This document shows, one piece after another, positions 46,260 through 55,812 of a DNA stretch of 64,000 nt. The translations under genes were made by a program, and so were the position numbers. The first letter of the stretch is position 1, and every line of letters starts with the position of its first letter. Under the pieces are notes generated by a model, which worked only from the letters and a program-made list of their open reading frames with translations, was not told the origin of the DNA and searched no databases. The stretch spans positions 682,001-746,000 of the forward strand of contig NZ_DS560019.1 of the NCBI RefSeq assembly GCF_000154825.1, in the 5' to 3' direction. This DNA comes from Anaerofustis stercorihominis DSM 17244 (GTDB taxonomy: Bacteria; Bacillota; Clostridia; Eubacteriales; Anaerofustaceae).

Positions 46260-46261
46260 AG

Positions 46262-46300
46262 AAATAAAAAAGGCAATATATAATTGTCTTTTTTTATTAA
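46262..46300 (+). terminator. Probable terminator after DUF2148 gene
   Basis: AAAAAAGGCAATATATAATTGTC stem with one mismatch, followed by TTTTTTTATT. Confidence 0.6.
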
Positions 46301-46707
46301 ATCCTGTTTTTTTAACATATTGAATAGGATATTTATTTAATCTATAATAGTCAATATATTAATTAAAGGATTTTATATGTTTGATATTTGATAAAAAGAA
46401 ACTATATTAAAAACTTTTAATAAGAACAGATATAGTCTTATCAGATTTCAAGATAAAATAATTCAGATTATTTTATTTAATATGATATTCAACTGAGGTA
46501 AATTCTGTTTTAGGGTAGGGGATTTATCAAAAAACAAATATATCAATGACTGCGTTTTTTTATGATTTAAAAGTACTTTAAGATATTAATATAATAAAAT
46601 GAGTAAAGAATATATAAATTATTATTTAAATTTCTACAGCATTTCAATAAAACATTTATATCATTTTTAAGATATCGAAACTATAATAAATAAGAGAGGA
46701 TAATAAT
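46301..46707. other. Gene-free region
   Basis: About 400 AT-rich bases. A 23-codon frame at 46600-46671 has no RBS. No RNA element or repeat recognised. Confidence 0.5.
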
Positions 46708-47490
46708 ATGAATATATCAAAGGTAAATAATTTATTTTTCAGTCCTACCGGAGGGAGTGAAAAAATTGCAAAGATAATTGCCGGAGTTTGGGAAAACGAT
46801 AAGGTTAAAAATATAGATATTTCCATTTATAATGAAGATTATGGAAAATACGAATTTGGAAGTAACGAACTATGTATAATAACTGTTCCATCTTTTGGAG
46901 GGAGAGTACCAAATGCTGCAATGAATAATATCTCAAAGATAAAAGGTGATCATACTCCTGCTTTACTCGTAGTTTCTTACGGTAACCGAGCATATGATGA
47001 TACTTTACTGGAACTTAAAGAAACTCTTAACGATAATGGGTTTTTATGCTTTTCCGCTATTGCGGCTGTAGCAGAACATTCAATTATGCATATTTATGGT
47101 AAGGGACGTCCGGATGAAGATGATAAAAAAGAATTGATTACATATTCTAAAAAAGTTAAAGATTATTTAGCTGATAATGATGAAATCAAAGGAGAAGTTA
47201 ATATTCCCGGAAATTATCCTTATAAAGAATATAACGGAGTACCCATCAAACCAAAAGCTTCGGATAAATGCAGTGAATGCGGGCTTTGTGCCAAAAGATG
47301 TCCTGTTGGAGCAATACCCTTAGATAATCCAAAACTTACGGATAAAGAAAAGTGTATTTCCTGTATGCGATGTATAGAAATATGTCCGAACAATGCAAGA
47401 AGTGTTAATAAGGTCATGCTTGCTGCATCGAAAAAAAAGCTTAAGAAAGTATGTGAAAACAGAAAGAATAATGATTTTTTTATAGAATAA
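46708..47490 (+). CDS. EFR1-type flavodoxin/ferredoxin protein
   Basis: 260-aa redox protein with an N-terminal flavodoxin domain (LFFSPTGGSEKIAKIIAG at residues 8-25, TVPSFGGRVP, VSYGNRAYDDTL) and a C-terminal two-cluster [4Fe-4S] ferredoxin (CSECGLCAKRCPVGAI and CISCMRCIEICPNNAR). Such EFR1 proteins are common in gut Clostridia and transfer electrons between FMN and Fe-S partners. It precedes the FAD-Rieske oxidoreductase by about 100 bases on the same strand, which may be its partner. Confidence 0.92.
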   Translation: MNISKVNNLFFSPTGGSEKIAKIIAGVWENDKVKNIDISIYNEDYGKYEFGSNELCIITVPSFGGRVPNAAMNNISKIKGDHTPALLVVSYGNRAYDDTLLELKETLNDNGFLCFSAIAAVAEHSIMHIYGKGRPDEDDKKELITYSKKVKDYLADNDEIKGEVNIPGNYPYKEYNGVPIKPKASDKCSECGLCAKRCPVGAIPLDNPKLTDKEKCISCMRCIEICPNNARSVNKVMLAASKKKLKKVCENRKNNDFFIE

Positions 47491-47594
47491 TATAATTTTT
47501 AAAAGCAGTGATTATAACTGCTTTTTTAATTTATAATGTTATAAATTTAATATATGCGTCAATAATTATAAAAAAATATTATGAGGTATTTATT

Positions 47595-49055
47595 ATGGAT
47601 GCACTTTGGAAAAACACTACGGATTTACCTGATTATGAAAGCTTGAAAAGTAATATAAATGTTGATATAGCTATAATCGGAGGAGGGCTTGCGGGTATAC
47701 TAACGGCTTATAAATTAAAGGAAAAGGGACTTAATGCTGTAATTTTTGAAGCAGATAAAATATGTTCGGGTACAACAGGGTATACGACAGGTAAAATATC
47801 TTTGGCACATGGACTTATTTATAATTATTTAATAGATAACTTTTCTTTAGAACAAGCAGTAGAATATGCTGACTGTAATAAAAAAGCGATAAACGAATAT
47901 GAAGAATTGATAAATAAAGAAAATATTGATTGTGAATTTGAAAAATGCTCTTCTTATCTTTACTCCGCTTTATATGATTATAATTTAAAGGAAGAATTTA
48001 AAGCGGCTAAAAAATGTAATTTGGAATGTGAGTATTTAGAAGAAAGTGAGCTTCCAAAAGGTATTAAGGGAGCAATAAAATATAAAAATCAAGGAAAATT
48101 TAATCCTTTAAAGTTTGTGAAACATATAATAAAGGATTTAAAGATATATGATCATACTTTTATCAAAGAATTTGATGAACAAAATAAATTATTGACTACC
48201 GATAAAGGATATAAAGTCAAAGCGGATAAAATAGTATTTGCCTGTCATTACCCTTTTGTAAACAGTCCCGGATATTATTTTTTAAGAATGCACCAAGAAA
48301 GATCATATTTTTTAATATGTGAAAATAAAAAGAAACTTAAAAATATATACTTAAATGTAGATGAAAAAGGATATTCTTTCAGAAGTTATGACAAATATTT
48401 ACTATTCGGCGGAGAAAAGCATAGGACGGGAGGAAATAAAGAGGGCTATAAATATAATTTACTCAGAGAAAAACTAAAAACCTTTGACAAAAACTATAAT
48501 GAAGTCGGTCATTATTCGACTCAGGACTGTATGAGTATAGATAAAGTTCCTTATATCGGCTTATTTTCAGATTCACTGAAAGACATTTATGTACTTACGG
48601 GATTTAATAAGTGGGGAATGACGTCTTCGATGTTCGGAAGTGATATAATTGCCGATATGATATCGAATGGTCTTGATAATAAAAACAGTATTTTTTGTCC
48701 AAGCAGATTTGATACCAAAGGTGTTGCAAAGTCAGCTATTAAAGAAGGTCCTTATTCCATAAAGGGACTATCTAAGGAATTTCTCAATATACCAAATACC
48801 GAACTTGATAAACTGCTTTTGGGACACGGAGGAGTCGTTAAGTATAATGGAAAGAAAGTCGGAGTGTATAAAGATGAAGACGGAAAGTGCTATATAGTTT
48901 CTACAAAGTGTCCTCATTTAGGATGTGAACTATCTTGGAATCCCGATGAAAAATCATGGGACTGTCCTTGCCATGGTTCGAGGTTTGATTATATGGGTAA
49001 TATAATCAATGATCCGAGTGTGGAAAATTTGGAGTTTATAGAAAAGAAACAGTAA
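47595..49055 (+). CDS. FAD-dependent oxidoreductase with C-terminal Rieske domain
   Basis: 486-aa fusion protein. A DAO-type FAD-binding domain starts with IAIIGGGLAGILTAYKL (dinucleotide-binding glycines about 29-34) and ends near residue 390; the last 95 residues form a Rieske [2Fe-2S] domain with CPHLGC and CPCHGSRFDYMG ligands. I chose the ATG at 47595 with GAGG upstream; earlier in-frame codons encode a hydrophobic run unlike the family. Such fusions oxidise amines or other reduced substrates and pass electrons onward. It is followed by an unusual GC-rich hairpin and a terminator. Confidence 0.92.
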   Translation: MDALWKNTTDLPDYESLKSNINVDIAIIGGGLAGILTAYKLKEKGLNAVIFEADKICSGTTGYTTGKISLAHGLIYNYLIDNFSLEQAVEYADCNKKAINEYEELINKENIDCEFEKCSSYLYSALYDYNLKEEFKAAKKCNLECEYLEESELPKGIKGAIKYKNQGKFNPLKFVKHIIKDLKIYDHTFIKEFDEQNKLLTTDKGYKVKADKIVFACHYPFVNSPGYYFLRMHQERSYFLICENKKKLKNIYLNVDEKGYSFRSYDKYLLFGGEKHRTGGNKEGYKYNLLREKLKTFDKNYNEVGHYSTQDCMSIDKVPYIGLFSDSLKDIYVLTGFNKWGMTSSMFGSDIIADMISNGLDNKNSIFCPSRFDTKGVAKSAIKEGPYSIKGLSKEFLNIPNTELDKLLLGHGGVVKYNGKKVGVYKDEDGKCYIVSTKCPHLGCELSWNPDEKSWDCPCHGSRFDYMGNIINDPSVENLEFIEKKQ

Positions 49056-49074
49056 ATCATAAATGAATTTATTA

Positions 49075-49107
49075 GGGCGCGGAATCTGCGAAGCAGGTGT
49101 AGTGCCC
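49075..49107 (+). ncRNA. GC-rich structured RNA element (unknown)
   Basis: 33 bases folding as GGGCGC with GTGCCC (one G-U), a symmetric 5x5 internal loop (GGAAT facing GTGTA), then CTGC-GAA-GCAG. It stands out by base composition, lies 20 bases after the Rieske gene and just before its terminator. I do not recognise the family. Confidence 0.4.
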
Positions 49108-49110
49108 GCT

Positions 49111-49146
49111 AAAAAAGACCTTAACTATCAGTAGGGTCTTTTTCTT
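49111..49146. terminator. Terminator between FAD-Rieske and ThrE-type genes
   Basis: AAAAAGACC and GGTCTTTTT arms with a 14-base loop, between convergent genes. Confidence 0.8.
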
Positions 49147-49586
49147 ATATAATATTTTTTTAGTTTTGTAATTATCTGCATTATTGAAGTAACAAGTATG
49201 ATACCAAAAGAAATCGCCGCTGCTTCTTTTATAACCAAATTAAAAAAGTAAATAAAATTATCCATATTGTCGGTGACCAAATTATACATTGTATAGTATA
49301 AATCTCCTCCGGGTATCAAAGGAACCAGTATCGGTATTAGAATAATTATTACCGGAGTTTTTATTTTTCTGGATATGATTTCTGCAAATATAGATAATAT
49401 GAAAGTTGATATAAATAAACTTATTACTTTATTTGCATTATAACTGTAAAAAAACAAATAACAAATCCAGGACATTGCTCCTCCGAAAGCAATAATAGAA
49501 ATTTTGTCTTTTTTTATATTGAATAGTATTGCAAATCCTACAGAACCTATTAACGCCATCAGTATTTGAATTAGACTTTCTATCAT
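49128..49586 (-). CDS. Threonine/serine exporter, small subunit (ThrE C-terminal/YjjB-like)
   Basis: 152-aa membrane protein with about five helices (LIQILMALIGSVGFAILFNI at the start, PVIIILIPILVPLIPGGDLYYTMYNLV in the middle), matching the DUF3815/YjjB half of ThrE. The stop codon overlaps the terminator. It follows the YjjP-like gene by one base, so both subunits are co-translated. Together they equal a split ThrE-type exporter of small amino or organic acids. Confidence 0.88.
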   Translation of the reverse strand: MIESLIQILMALIGSVGFAILFNIKKDKISIIAFGGAMSWICYLFFYSYNANKVISLFISTFILSIFAEIISRKIKTPVIIILIPILVPLIPGGDLYYTMYNLVTDNMDNFIYFFNLVIKEAAAISFGIILVTSIMQIITKLKKYYIRKRPY

Positions 49587-49587
49587 G

Positions 49588-50340
49588 TTAACCTCCCATT
49601 GGTATTAGTATCAGAGAGAACCCCAGAGCAACTGCGGCAGCTTTAAGCAGAGATTCAAGCAGTCCCAATAAACCGGATATTATATCTCCGTTGATTAAAT
49701 CTCTTAAAGAATTTGTAAGAGGTATACCGGGAATTAAAAGCATTATATTTCCTATTATGATTTTATCTATATTACTTCCTATACCTATATTAGATAGCGT
49801 AACGGCACTTAAAGCAGTTAATGTAGAGGATAAAAGGCTTATGACTATATTGTTCATGTTTACTTTATTTAATAGCTCAAGTAAAATAAATAAAATTGAT
49901 CCTGTTATTCCCGAAGCCACAGCATCTGAAAAAATCCCTCCGAAAAAGACTGAAAAAGCAAATGAAATGGCTATATAAGAGAATAAATGTAAAACTTTAG
50001 GATAATTTTTAGTTTTATCTATATTTCTAATTTCCTTTTCAACTTTTGAAATATTAACTTTTTTTGAACATATATCTCTTGATAATTGATTTAGGTATTC
50101 AACCTTTTCAAAATTTGTGTTATATTTTTTGATCCTTCTTGTTTGTGTTATTATTTCGTCATTTGGAAGGTGTATAGTCAGTATTATCGTAGATGTAATG
50201 GTAAATACATCTACTTTTTTAAAGCCGTAAGAAGTTCCTAGACGTATCATAGTATCTTCTACTCTGCTTACTTCAGCTCCCGATACAAGAAGCATTTCAC
50301 CTATATCCAATATATTTGAAACCAGTTTAGTACTTTGCAT
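49588..50340 (-). CDS. Threonine/serine exporter, large subunit (ThrE N-terminal/YjjP-like, DUF1212)
   Basis: 250-aa protein: a cytosolic N-terminal domain (about 1-110, beginning MQSTKLVSNILDIGEMLLVSGAEVSRVEDTMIRL, characteristic of DUF1212) followed by five membrane helices and LLIPGIPLTNSLRDLINGDIISGLLGLLES. This is the YjjP half of ThrE, next to the YjjB half. In E. coli YjjPB exports succinate, and actinobacterial ThrE exports threonine/serine; which substrate applies here is unknown. Confidence 0.88.
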   Translation of the reverse strand: MQSTKLVSNILDIGEMLLVSGAEVSRVEDTMIRLGTSYGFKKVDVFTITSTIILTIHLPNDEIITQTRRIKKYNTNFEKVEYLNQLSRDICSKKVNISKVEKEIRNIDKTKNYPKVLHLFSYIAISFAFSVFFGGIFSDAVASGITGSILFILLELLNKVNMNNIVISLLSSTLTALSAVTLSNIGIGSNIDKIIIGNIMLLIPGIPLTNSLRDLINGDIISGLLGLLESLLKAAAVALGFSLILIPMGG

Positions 50341-50440
50341 TTAATGTCCTTTCAAAATATATAAAATCTTTATTATTATATTAATATTTATGGTTATTTA
50401 CTATATTTATTTTATGTTTTTATATTATATCTATAAATTA

Positions 50441-50478
50441 AAATAGATGACAATTATTATTGTCATCTATTTTTTTGT
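50441..50478 (-). terminator. Terminator of the phosphonate operon
   Basis: AAATAGATGACAAT and ATTGTCATCTATTT arms, 4-base loop. It lies just after the PhnX gene on the minus strand. Confidence 0.87.
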
Positions 50479-50497
50479 ACGGGGTAATTTATTTATA

Positions 50498-51274
50498 TTA
50501 AAGGTCGTTTATAATATCTATTATGCCTCTAATATCATTGATTATATAATCTGCTCCTGCATTTTTATAAGTTTTCTTAACTCTTTCAATTTCTTTTTCT
50601 TTATTTTCTTTACTTAAATTATTGTATTCTTCCATTGTAAGTCCCATTTCCGAACTACCTTCAATAATTCCTACGGATATAACACCGGCATTTTTTCCTT
50701 CCAAAATATCAGAAACAGTATCTCCGACTTTAATTACTTCATCAACAGACTTTATGTTTAATTCTTCCATATTCTTAAATATCATGTAAGGATATGGTCT
50801 TCCCATTTTGTTGGTAGAATCGGGACTAAACCAAGCGTCAGGTTCGTAACCTTGGGATTTTGCCGTATCTGTAACTATTTTCATCATTTTATCTGTATAA
50901 CCCGTGGTAGAGCCTATTTTAATATTCATTTTTTTAAGTTCTTCCACTGTTTCCAAGACATAAGGTTTTACATCGGAATGTTTATTCAAAACCTTTAATA
51001 TCATATCAGAAAATCTGTCATGCATTGTCTTAACATCATCTTCATTGAATTTTCTATTATGCTTTTTAATAAATTCTTCACTTAATCTATCCATATTAAG
51101 CATAGTTCTTATATGGTCTATTTTAAGCATACCCATTGGCTTTCTTGTTTCTTCCATTGTAGGACTCAGTCCGTATGCGTTAAAAACTTCTATAAAAGTT
51201 TGAACCGGAGCGAAACATCCGTAATCAACGGTTGTTCCCGCCCAATCAAAAATTACTGCTTTAATTTTACTCAT
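50498..51274 (-). CDS. phnX: Phosphonoacetaldehyde hydrolase (phosphonatase)
   Basis: HAD-superfamily enzyme of 258 aa that cleaves the C-P bond of phosphonoacetaldehyde to acetaldehyde and phosphate. The nucleophile is Asp10 in VIFDWAGTTVDYGC and the Schiff-base lysine, unique to this HAD branch, is Lys51 in MGMLKIDHIRTM. Later acidic motifs include VIKVGDTVSDILEG. The start overlaps the phnW stop by one base, so it is coupled. It is the last gene of the 2-aminoethylphosphonate operon and gives the cell phosphate and acetaldehyde. Confidence 0.96.
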   Translation of the reverse strand: MSKIKAVIFDWAGTTVDYGCFAPVQTFIEVFNAYGLSPTMEETRKPMGMLKIDHIRTMLNMDRLSEEFIKKHNRKFNEDDVKTMHDRFSDMILKVLNKHSDVKPYVLETVEELKKMNIKIGSTTGYTDKMMKIVTDTAKSQGYEPDAWFSPDSTNKMGRPYPYMIFKNMEELNIKSVDEVIKVGDTVSDILEGKNAGVISVGIIEGSSEMGLTMEEYNNLSKENKEKEIERVKKTYKNAGADYIINDIRGIIDIINDL

Positions 51275-52365
51275 TAATTAACTCCTTTTAAAAATTCATC
51301 AATAATATCACATAACTTTATAATATCTTCTTCGTATATTTCGCCTATGTTTCCTATTCTGAAAGAATTAATATTTTCAATTTTACCGGGATATATAGCA
51401 TATCCTCTTTGTTTTATATAACTATACATTTCTTTAAATGTATATCCGACATTTTCAGGATATATAAAAGATGTTATAATAGGTGACTGATATTTTAAAT
51501 CTACATATGTTTTAAATCCCAGTTTTTCCATTTTATTTATTAAAAGACGATTGTTGTTAAAATATCTTTCATATCTTTTTTCAATCCCGCCTTCTTCAAT
51601 TAATTCATCCAATGCTTTATTAAATGCCAGTACTGTATGAGTAGGTGAGGTAAATCTCCATTTTCCGTCTTTATTCATCGTTTCCCACTGTGCATATAAA
51701 TCGAGAGAAAGACTTCTTGCTTTATTTTTACATTTTAATATTTCTTCTTTTTTAGCTATAATAAATGAAAATCCCGGTACACCTTGTATACATTTATTTG
51801 CACTGCTTATGATGAAATCTATATCATATTTTTCTACCGGGATATCTATACCACCGAAACTGCTCATTGCATCAACGATAAATATTTTATTATAGTTTTT
51901 AATTATTTTACCGACTTCTTCTATATCATTTAATATGCCTGAAGTAGTTTCACTATGCACAATAGACACATGAGTGATATCTTTATCATTTTCAAGTATA
52001 TCCTTTATTTTATTTAAATCATGTCTTTTATTATAATCTTGTGTATACATAACATAATTTATTTTATTATGCTTAGCTATATCAGTCATTCTTTCACCGT
52101 AAGCTCCGTTTGCAAGGATGAGAAGTTTCTCATCTTTGCCTATTGAACTTGATAACACAGATTCAACTCCGAAAGTCCCGCTTCCCTGCATTAAAGTGCA
52201 TACATATTTTTCTTTGTTTACATGTGCTAAATCAAGTAATTTGTCTGTTATATCTCTTGTAATCTTTTTATAGTCTTCATCCCATGTACAGTGATCAAAT
52301 AACATTTGTTCTTTGACGGAGTCAGTGGTTGTAAGAGGTCCGGGAGTTAATAATTTATATTTCAT
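51274..52365 (-). CDS. phnW: 2-aminoethylphosphonate:pyruvate transaminase
   Basis: PLP aminotransferase of 363 aa that converts 2-aminoethylphosphonate and pyruvate to phosphonoacetaldehyde and alanine. The sequence begins MKYKLLTPGPLTTTDSVKEQMLFDHCTWDEDY; the PLP lysine is Lys191 in IISSANKCIQGVPGFSF, and FIVDAMSSFGGIDI supplies the ring-binding Asp. Its product is the substrate of PhnX encoded next, and its substrate is imported by the transporter encoded upstream in the same operon. Typical length. Confidence 0.96.
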   Translation of the reverse strand: MKYKLLTPGPLTTTDSVKEQMLFDHCTWDEDYKKITRDITDKLLDLAHVNKEKYVCTLMQGSGTFGVESVLSSSIGKDEKLLILANGAYGERMTDIAKHNKINYVMYTQDYNKRHDLNKIKDILENDKDITHVSIVHSETTSGILNDIEEVGKIIKNYNKIFIVDAMSSFGGIDIPVEKYDIDFIISSANKCIQGVPGFSFIIAKKEEILKCKNKARSLSLDLYAQWETMNKDGKWRFTSPTHTVLAFNKALDELIEEGGIEKRYERYFNNNRLLINKMEKLGFKTYVDLKYQSPIITSFIYPENVGYTFKEMYSYIKQRGYAIYPGKIENINSFRIGNIGEIYEEDIIKLCDIIDEFLKGVN

Positions 52366-52384
52366 TTTTTTTATATAAATCCTC

Positions 52385-53377
52385 CTATTTGCAGTTTTCT
52401 GAGAAATCTTGATGTTGTTTTAGTAGGTCTGCAGTTAATTTTTCTTTAAATACTTTAGGGTATTTTGAAGCATTTTCTTTATTTGTGGTTTCTCCTTCAT
52501 ATATTGCATTAGGATAATATTTGATTAATTCGCTTCTACCTTTTTCAATTATACATTGTGCTATTTTCATGCAAAGTGCATTGGTTTTGTCGCCTTTGTC
52601 AACTACCGCAACTGATTCCGTTAAAGAGAAATTACCTTCGGTTGGGTCAACGTAATCTATCGGAAGACCTTCTTTTTTATCTGCAACAGCTTGTTGTCTG
52701 AGTCCAAAACCTATTGCAACTTCTCCCGAACGTACTTTTTTGATAGGGCCCGAACCTGATTCTTCAATATGTGGTCCTGCATTTTGATAAAGTTTTTTAA
52801 GTACTTCTGCTCCTTCATCTTCTCCGTATTCGCTGATGATCGCTTGAATAAGTAACCAAGCAGTTGAAGATGATTTGATATCCGTAACGGAAATATTGTC
52901 TTTGTATATATCTTTTGTTAAATCTTTTATTGATTTCGGCATAGGAAGATTATTTGCTTTAAGTACGTCTGTGTTAACTATTATCGCACCTTCCTGAGAT
53001 GTTATAGGTGCATAAATTGATGGAAATTCATCTTTTGTTTTAGCGTCAAATGTTAAATCTTTAAACATGGTATTTTTAGCCTGTGCACTGTCAAGGTAGA
53101 ATGAAGACATTGTTACCATGTCTGCTTCTATATTTTTACCTTCTGCAATAAGCTTACCGCCAAGTTCACTTGTTCCGAATGTTTGAAACATATATTTATC
53201 TTTATATCCGTTTACATCTAAAGCCGTAGACATAGCTGCAATAGCTTCATCGTCAGCATTTGAATATATTATCACTTTATCCGAGCTTGAGCTGCTTCCC
53301 GTATCACTGTTTCCGCATCCCGCGAAAACTCCTAATCCTAAAATTAAACATAATAATAAACTAATTAACTTTTTCAT
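52385..53377 (-). CDS. 2-aminoethylphosphonate ABC transporter, substrate-binding lipoprotein
   Basis: 330-aa extracytoplasmic binding lipoprotein: signal peptide with lipobox VFAGC (Cys about residue 21), then a periplasmic-binding-protein fold of the iron/spermidine/phosphonate type (VIIYSNADDEAIAAMSTALDVNG near the start, SVTDIKSSSTAWLLIQAIISEYGEDEG in the middle). Family identity as a 2-AEP binder rests on its position between the transporter and phnW/phnX genes. It overlaps the permease gene by 17 bases. Confidence 0.9.
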   Translation of the reverse strand: MKKLISLLLCLILGLGVFAGCGNSDTGSSSSSDKVIIYSNADDEAIAAMSTALDVNGYKDKYMFQTFGTSELGGKLIAEGKNIEADMVTMSSFYLDSAQAKNTMFKDLTFDAKTKDEFPSIYAPITSQEGAIIVNTDVLKANNLPMPKSIKDLTKDIYKDNISVTDIKSSSTAWLLIQAIISEYGEDEGAEVLKKLYQNAGPHIEESGSGPIKKVRSGEVAIGFGLRQQAVADKKEGLPIDYVDPTEGNFSLTESVAVVDKGDKTNALCMKIAQCIIEKGRSELIKYYPNAIYEGETTNKENASKYPKVFKEKLTADLLKQHQDFSENCK

Positions 53378-55007
53378 TTTCTTTTTTATTCCCCTTCTTA
53401 TTTGCTAGTTTTTCAAAAATTATTTTTATAAGTACATTTGTCAGCATTATCATCAAAGATAATATAAATATTTCGTTAAATTTTGCAAAGTGCTGTAATT
53501 CTTTTATTTTAGTCGTTATTACCATTGTTTTTGTTCCGACCAAGAATACTATTGCACTTATCGTAACCATTGCGTTTACGAAGTAATAAGATAATACTTC
53601 GAATATCGTTGATTTTGCATTTGGAGTAACAACTCTTATAATGGTTTTTACCCAGTTGTCTCCCATCAGCATAGCTGTGGTTTCCCAAGAACTGTTCATT
53701 TTTTCCAAAGAATTTTTAAACATTAGGTATGGTGTCGAAAAGTAATGAATGACATTACATATAATGATCAATGGAAAAGTATTTTGAAGACTTGTTCCCG
53801 TAAACATAAGCAAGTATGCAATACCTAATACCATACCCGGTATTGTATTTGTAATAATGGATATATTTTCTATTACTTTTTTAAGTTTTTTATTAAGTTT
53901 ACTTCTTGCTGTTACCAGTGCTGCGCCGTAAGTGACTAGCATACCTATTACTGCGGTCAAAATTGCTACAAAGATAGAATTTAAGTATACCTGACCTAAA
54001 TTTTGTCCCGTTATTGCATTTTTTATATTGTCAAAAGTAAAAGTCAAGTCATAAGGCCAGCCTTTGATAAAAGGTATAAGAAATATTACCAAGAATAGAG
54101 ACAGTACACCAAGTGAAAATACAGATGATATACCACCGAAGAATACGTCTCTCGATGTACTTTTCTTAATTTCAACCGTAGAAATTTTTTGATATCTGAT
54201 GTTATATTTCTCCAAATACGTAAGCAGCAGGATACTAACGATGGAAGGAATTAACATTATGATAGCTATTACTGCACCTGTATTAAAGTTTGGAAGAGAA
54301 CCCAGCATTTCACTATATAAACTTGAGGCAACTACTGAATACTGTCCCCCTACTGAAGCAGGTATACCAAAATCCGTAAAACTCAAGAAAAATGCTTGTA
54401 TGAACGACGCTGCCAGTGTTCCGAGGAGTGGTTTTAACAGGGTGTTTTTAAATGTTTTAAATCCGTTATCCCCCATTATTTTAGAAACTATCATAAATTT
54501 CCTGTCTATGTAAAGCATTGTATTGCTTATGAGCATAAATGCTATAGGGAGGGTGTATATAACAAATCCCAGAACCATTCCGTTAAATCCATATATATCA
54601 AAAAGCTGCTTACCGAAGAGTTTTGTAAGTAGACCCTGTTTACCGAATGAATATATAATCGCAAATCCATATGTTATGGTAGGTAGAAGCATCGGTAATG
54701 TACAGCTAAGCTTTATTAATTTCTTTACTTTTTTATTTACATTTGTGTATTGGATCGTATAAGACATAAAAAAAGCAATCAATGTAGCTATTACGGCACT
54801 TACTATAGATACTTTAAAACTGTTTATAAGTACCGTAGAAAAGTTTCTCTCACTGAGTACTTCTTTTATATAATCCGTGGTAAAACTGCTGCCATTTAAA
54901 AATGCATTACCAAGTATATGCAGTAGCGGCACCAGCAGAAAAAAAGCAAAGATAATTAAAATACATGTATATATTATTTTAATTTCTAAGCCCTTTTTTT
55001 GTTTCAT
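53361..55007 (-). CDS. 2-aminoethylphosphonate ABC transporter, permease (fused two-domain)
   Basis: 548-aa permease with about twelve helices made of two BPD-type permease halves in one chain (residues 1-275 and 290-540). Each half has an EAA-like loop (KIMGDNGFKTFKNTLLKPLLGTL and MLMGDNWVKTIIRVVTPNAKSTI). It resembles the fused permeases of the iron(III)/2-AEP class (phnU/phnV equivalents joined). It overlaps the ATPase gene by four bases (ATGA). Confidence 0.92.
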   Translation of the reverse strand: MKQKKGLEIKIIYTCILIIFAFFLLVPLLHILGNAFLNGSSFTTDYIKEVLSERNFSTVLINSFKVSIVSAVIATLIAFFMSYTIQYTNVNKKVKKLIKLSCTLPMLLPTITYGFAIIYSFGKQGLLTKLFGKQLFDIYGFNGMVLGFVIYTLPIAFMLISNTMLYIDRKFMIVSKIMGDNGFKTFKNTLLKPLLGTLAASFIQAFFLSFTDFGIPASVGGQYSVVASSLYSEMLGSLPNFNTGAVIAIIMLIPSIVSILLLTYLEKYNIRYQKISTVEIKKSTSRDVFFGGISSVFSLGVLSLFLVIFLIPFIKGWPYDLTFTFDNIKNAITGQNLGQVYLNSIFVAILTAVIGMLVTYGAALVTARSKLNKKLKKVIENISIITNTIPGMVLGIAYLLMFTGTSLQNTFPLIIICNVIHYFSTPYLMFKNSLEKMNSSWETTAMLMGDNWVKTIIRVVTPNAKSTIFEVLSYYFVNAMVTISAIVFLVGTKTMVITTKIKELQHFAKFNEIFILSLMIMLTNVLIKIIFEKLANKKGNKKENEKVN

Positions 55008-55774
55008 GCAAGTTCACCGCTTAGATTATTATTGACTTGAAACAGACTGAAAATATTATTTCTTTTTATTTCAAGTTGGTTTAATATAAAATCTTTTACA
55101 AAATTATTATTTGGTCTATGAATGATTTCTTCTGGTTTACCATACTGAGAGATTTCTCCTTCGTTTATAATCAGAACCCTGTCCGATAATGTCAGAGCTT
55201 CTTCCGGGTCATGTGTTACGATTATTGTCGTAAGATGAAGTTCTTTTGCTATGGTTTTGATTTTTTCCTTAATGGATTCTTTTATAACTCCGTCCAAGGC
55301 ACTTAGAGGTTCATCCAATAATAAAATATCAGGCTTCATAACCAAAGTTCTGGCTAATGCAACTCTTTGTTTTTGTCCTCCGGAAAGCATTTCTATTTTT
55401 TTATCCAAATGAGGCTCCAAACCTAAAAGATGTATCAATTCATCTACTTCTTCTTTTGTGGATATGTCCGGGTTATTTTTTAGTCCGTAAGTAATATTAT
55501 CGTATGCATTTAAATTCGGGAATAAGGCATAGTCTTGAAAAACTATATTAAATCCTCTTTTTTCCATTGGAACATTTGTTAAATCTTTATTGTTAAATTC
55601 TATTTTGCCGCTGTCTGCATCGGTAAGACCCAATATCAGATTTAACAGTGTAGTTTTTCCGCTGCCGGAAGGTCCTAAAATTGATACGATTTCTCCATCG
55701 TTTATTTCGAGATTAATGTTATCTAAAATTACATTATCATCGTATGATTTTTTTATATTTTGCAATTTAAGCAT
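55004..55774 (-). CDS. 2-aminoethylphosphonate ABC transporter, ATP-binding protein
   Basis: 256-aa ATPase of the importer type, first gene of the phosphonate operon. Walker A GPSGSGKTT, Q loop VFQDYALFPNLNAYDN, signature LSGGQKQRVALARTL, Walker B ILLLDEPLSALD, H loop VTHDPEEA. It is close to the PhnT/FbpC group, shorter than MalK as it lacks a full TOBE domain. RBS AAAGGAG. Upstream lies a weak TTGATA/TATGTA promoter. Confidence 0.92.
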   Translation of the reverse strand: MLKLQNIKKSYDDNVILDNINLEINDGEIVSILGPSGSGKTTLLNLILGLTDADSGKIEFNNKDLTNVPMEKRGFNIVFQDYALFPNLNAYDNITYGLKNNPDISTKEEVDELIHLLGLEPHLDKKIEMLSGGQKQRVALARTLVMKPDILLLDEPLSALDGVIKESIKEKIKTIAKELHLTTIIVTHDPEEALTLSDRVLIINEGEISQYGKPEEIIHRPNNNFVKDFILNQLEIKRNNIFSLFQVNNNLSGELA

Positions 55775-55812
55775 TGTTATTCTCCTTTTTATTTTCTTGG
55801 TAAATCAAAGTT

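Noticed and set aside
46600-46671. 23-codon frame MSKEYINYYLNFYSISIKHLYHF
   Set aside because: No ribosome binding site and composition expected by chance in AT-rich DNA.
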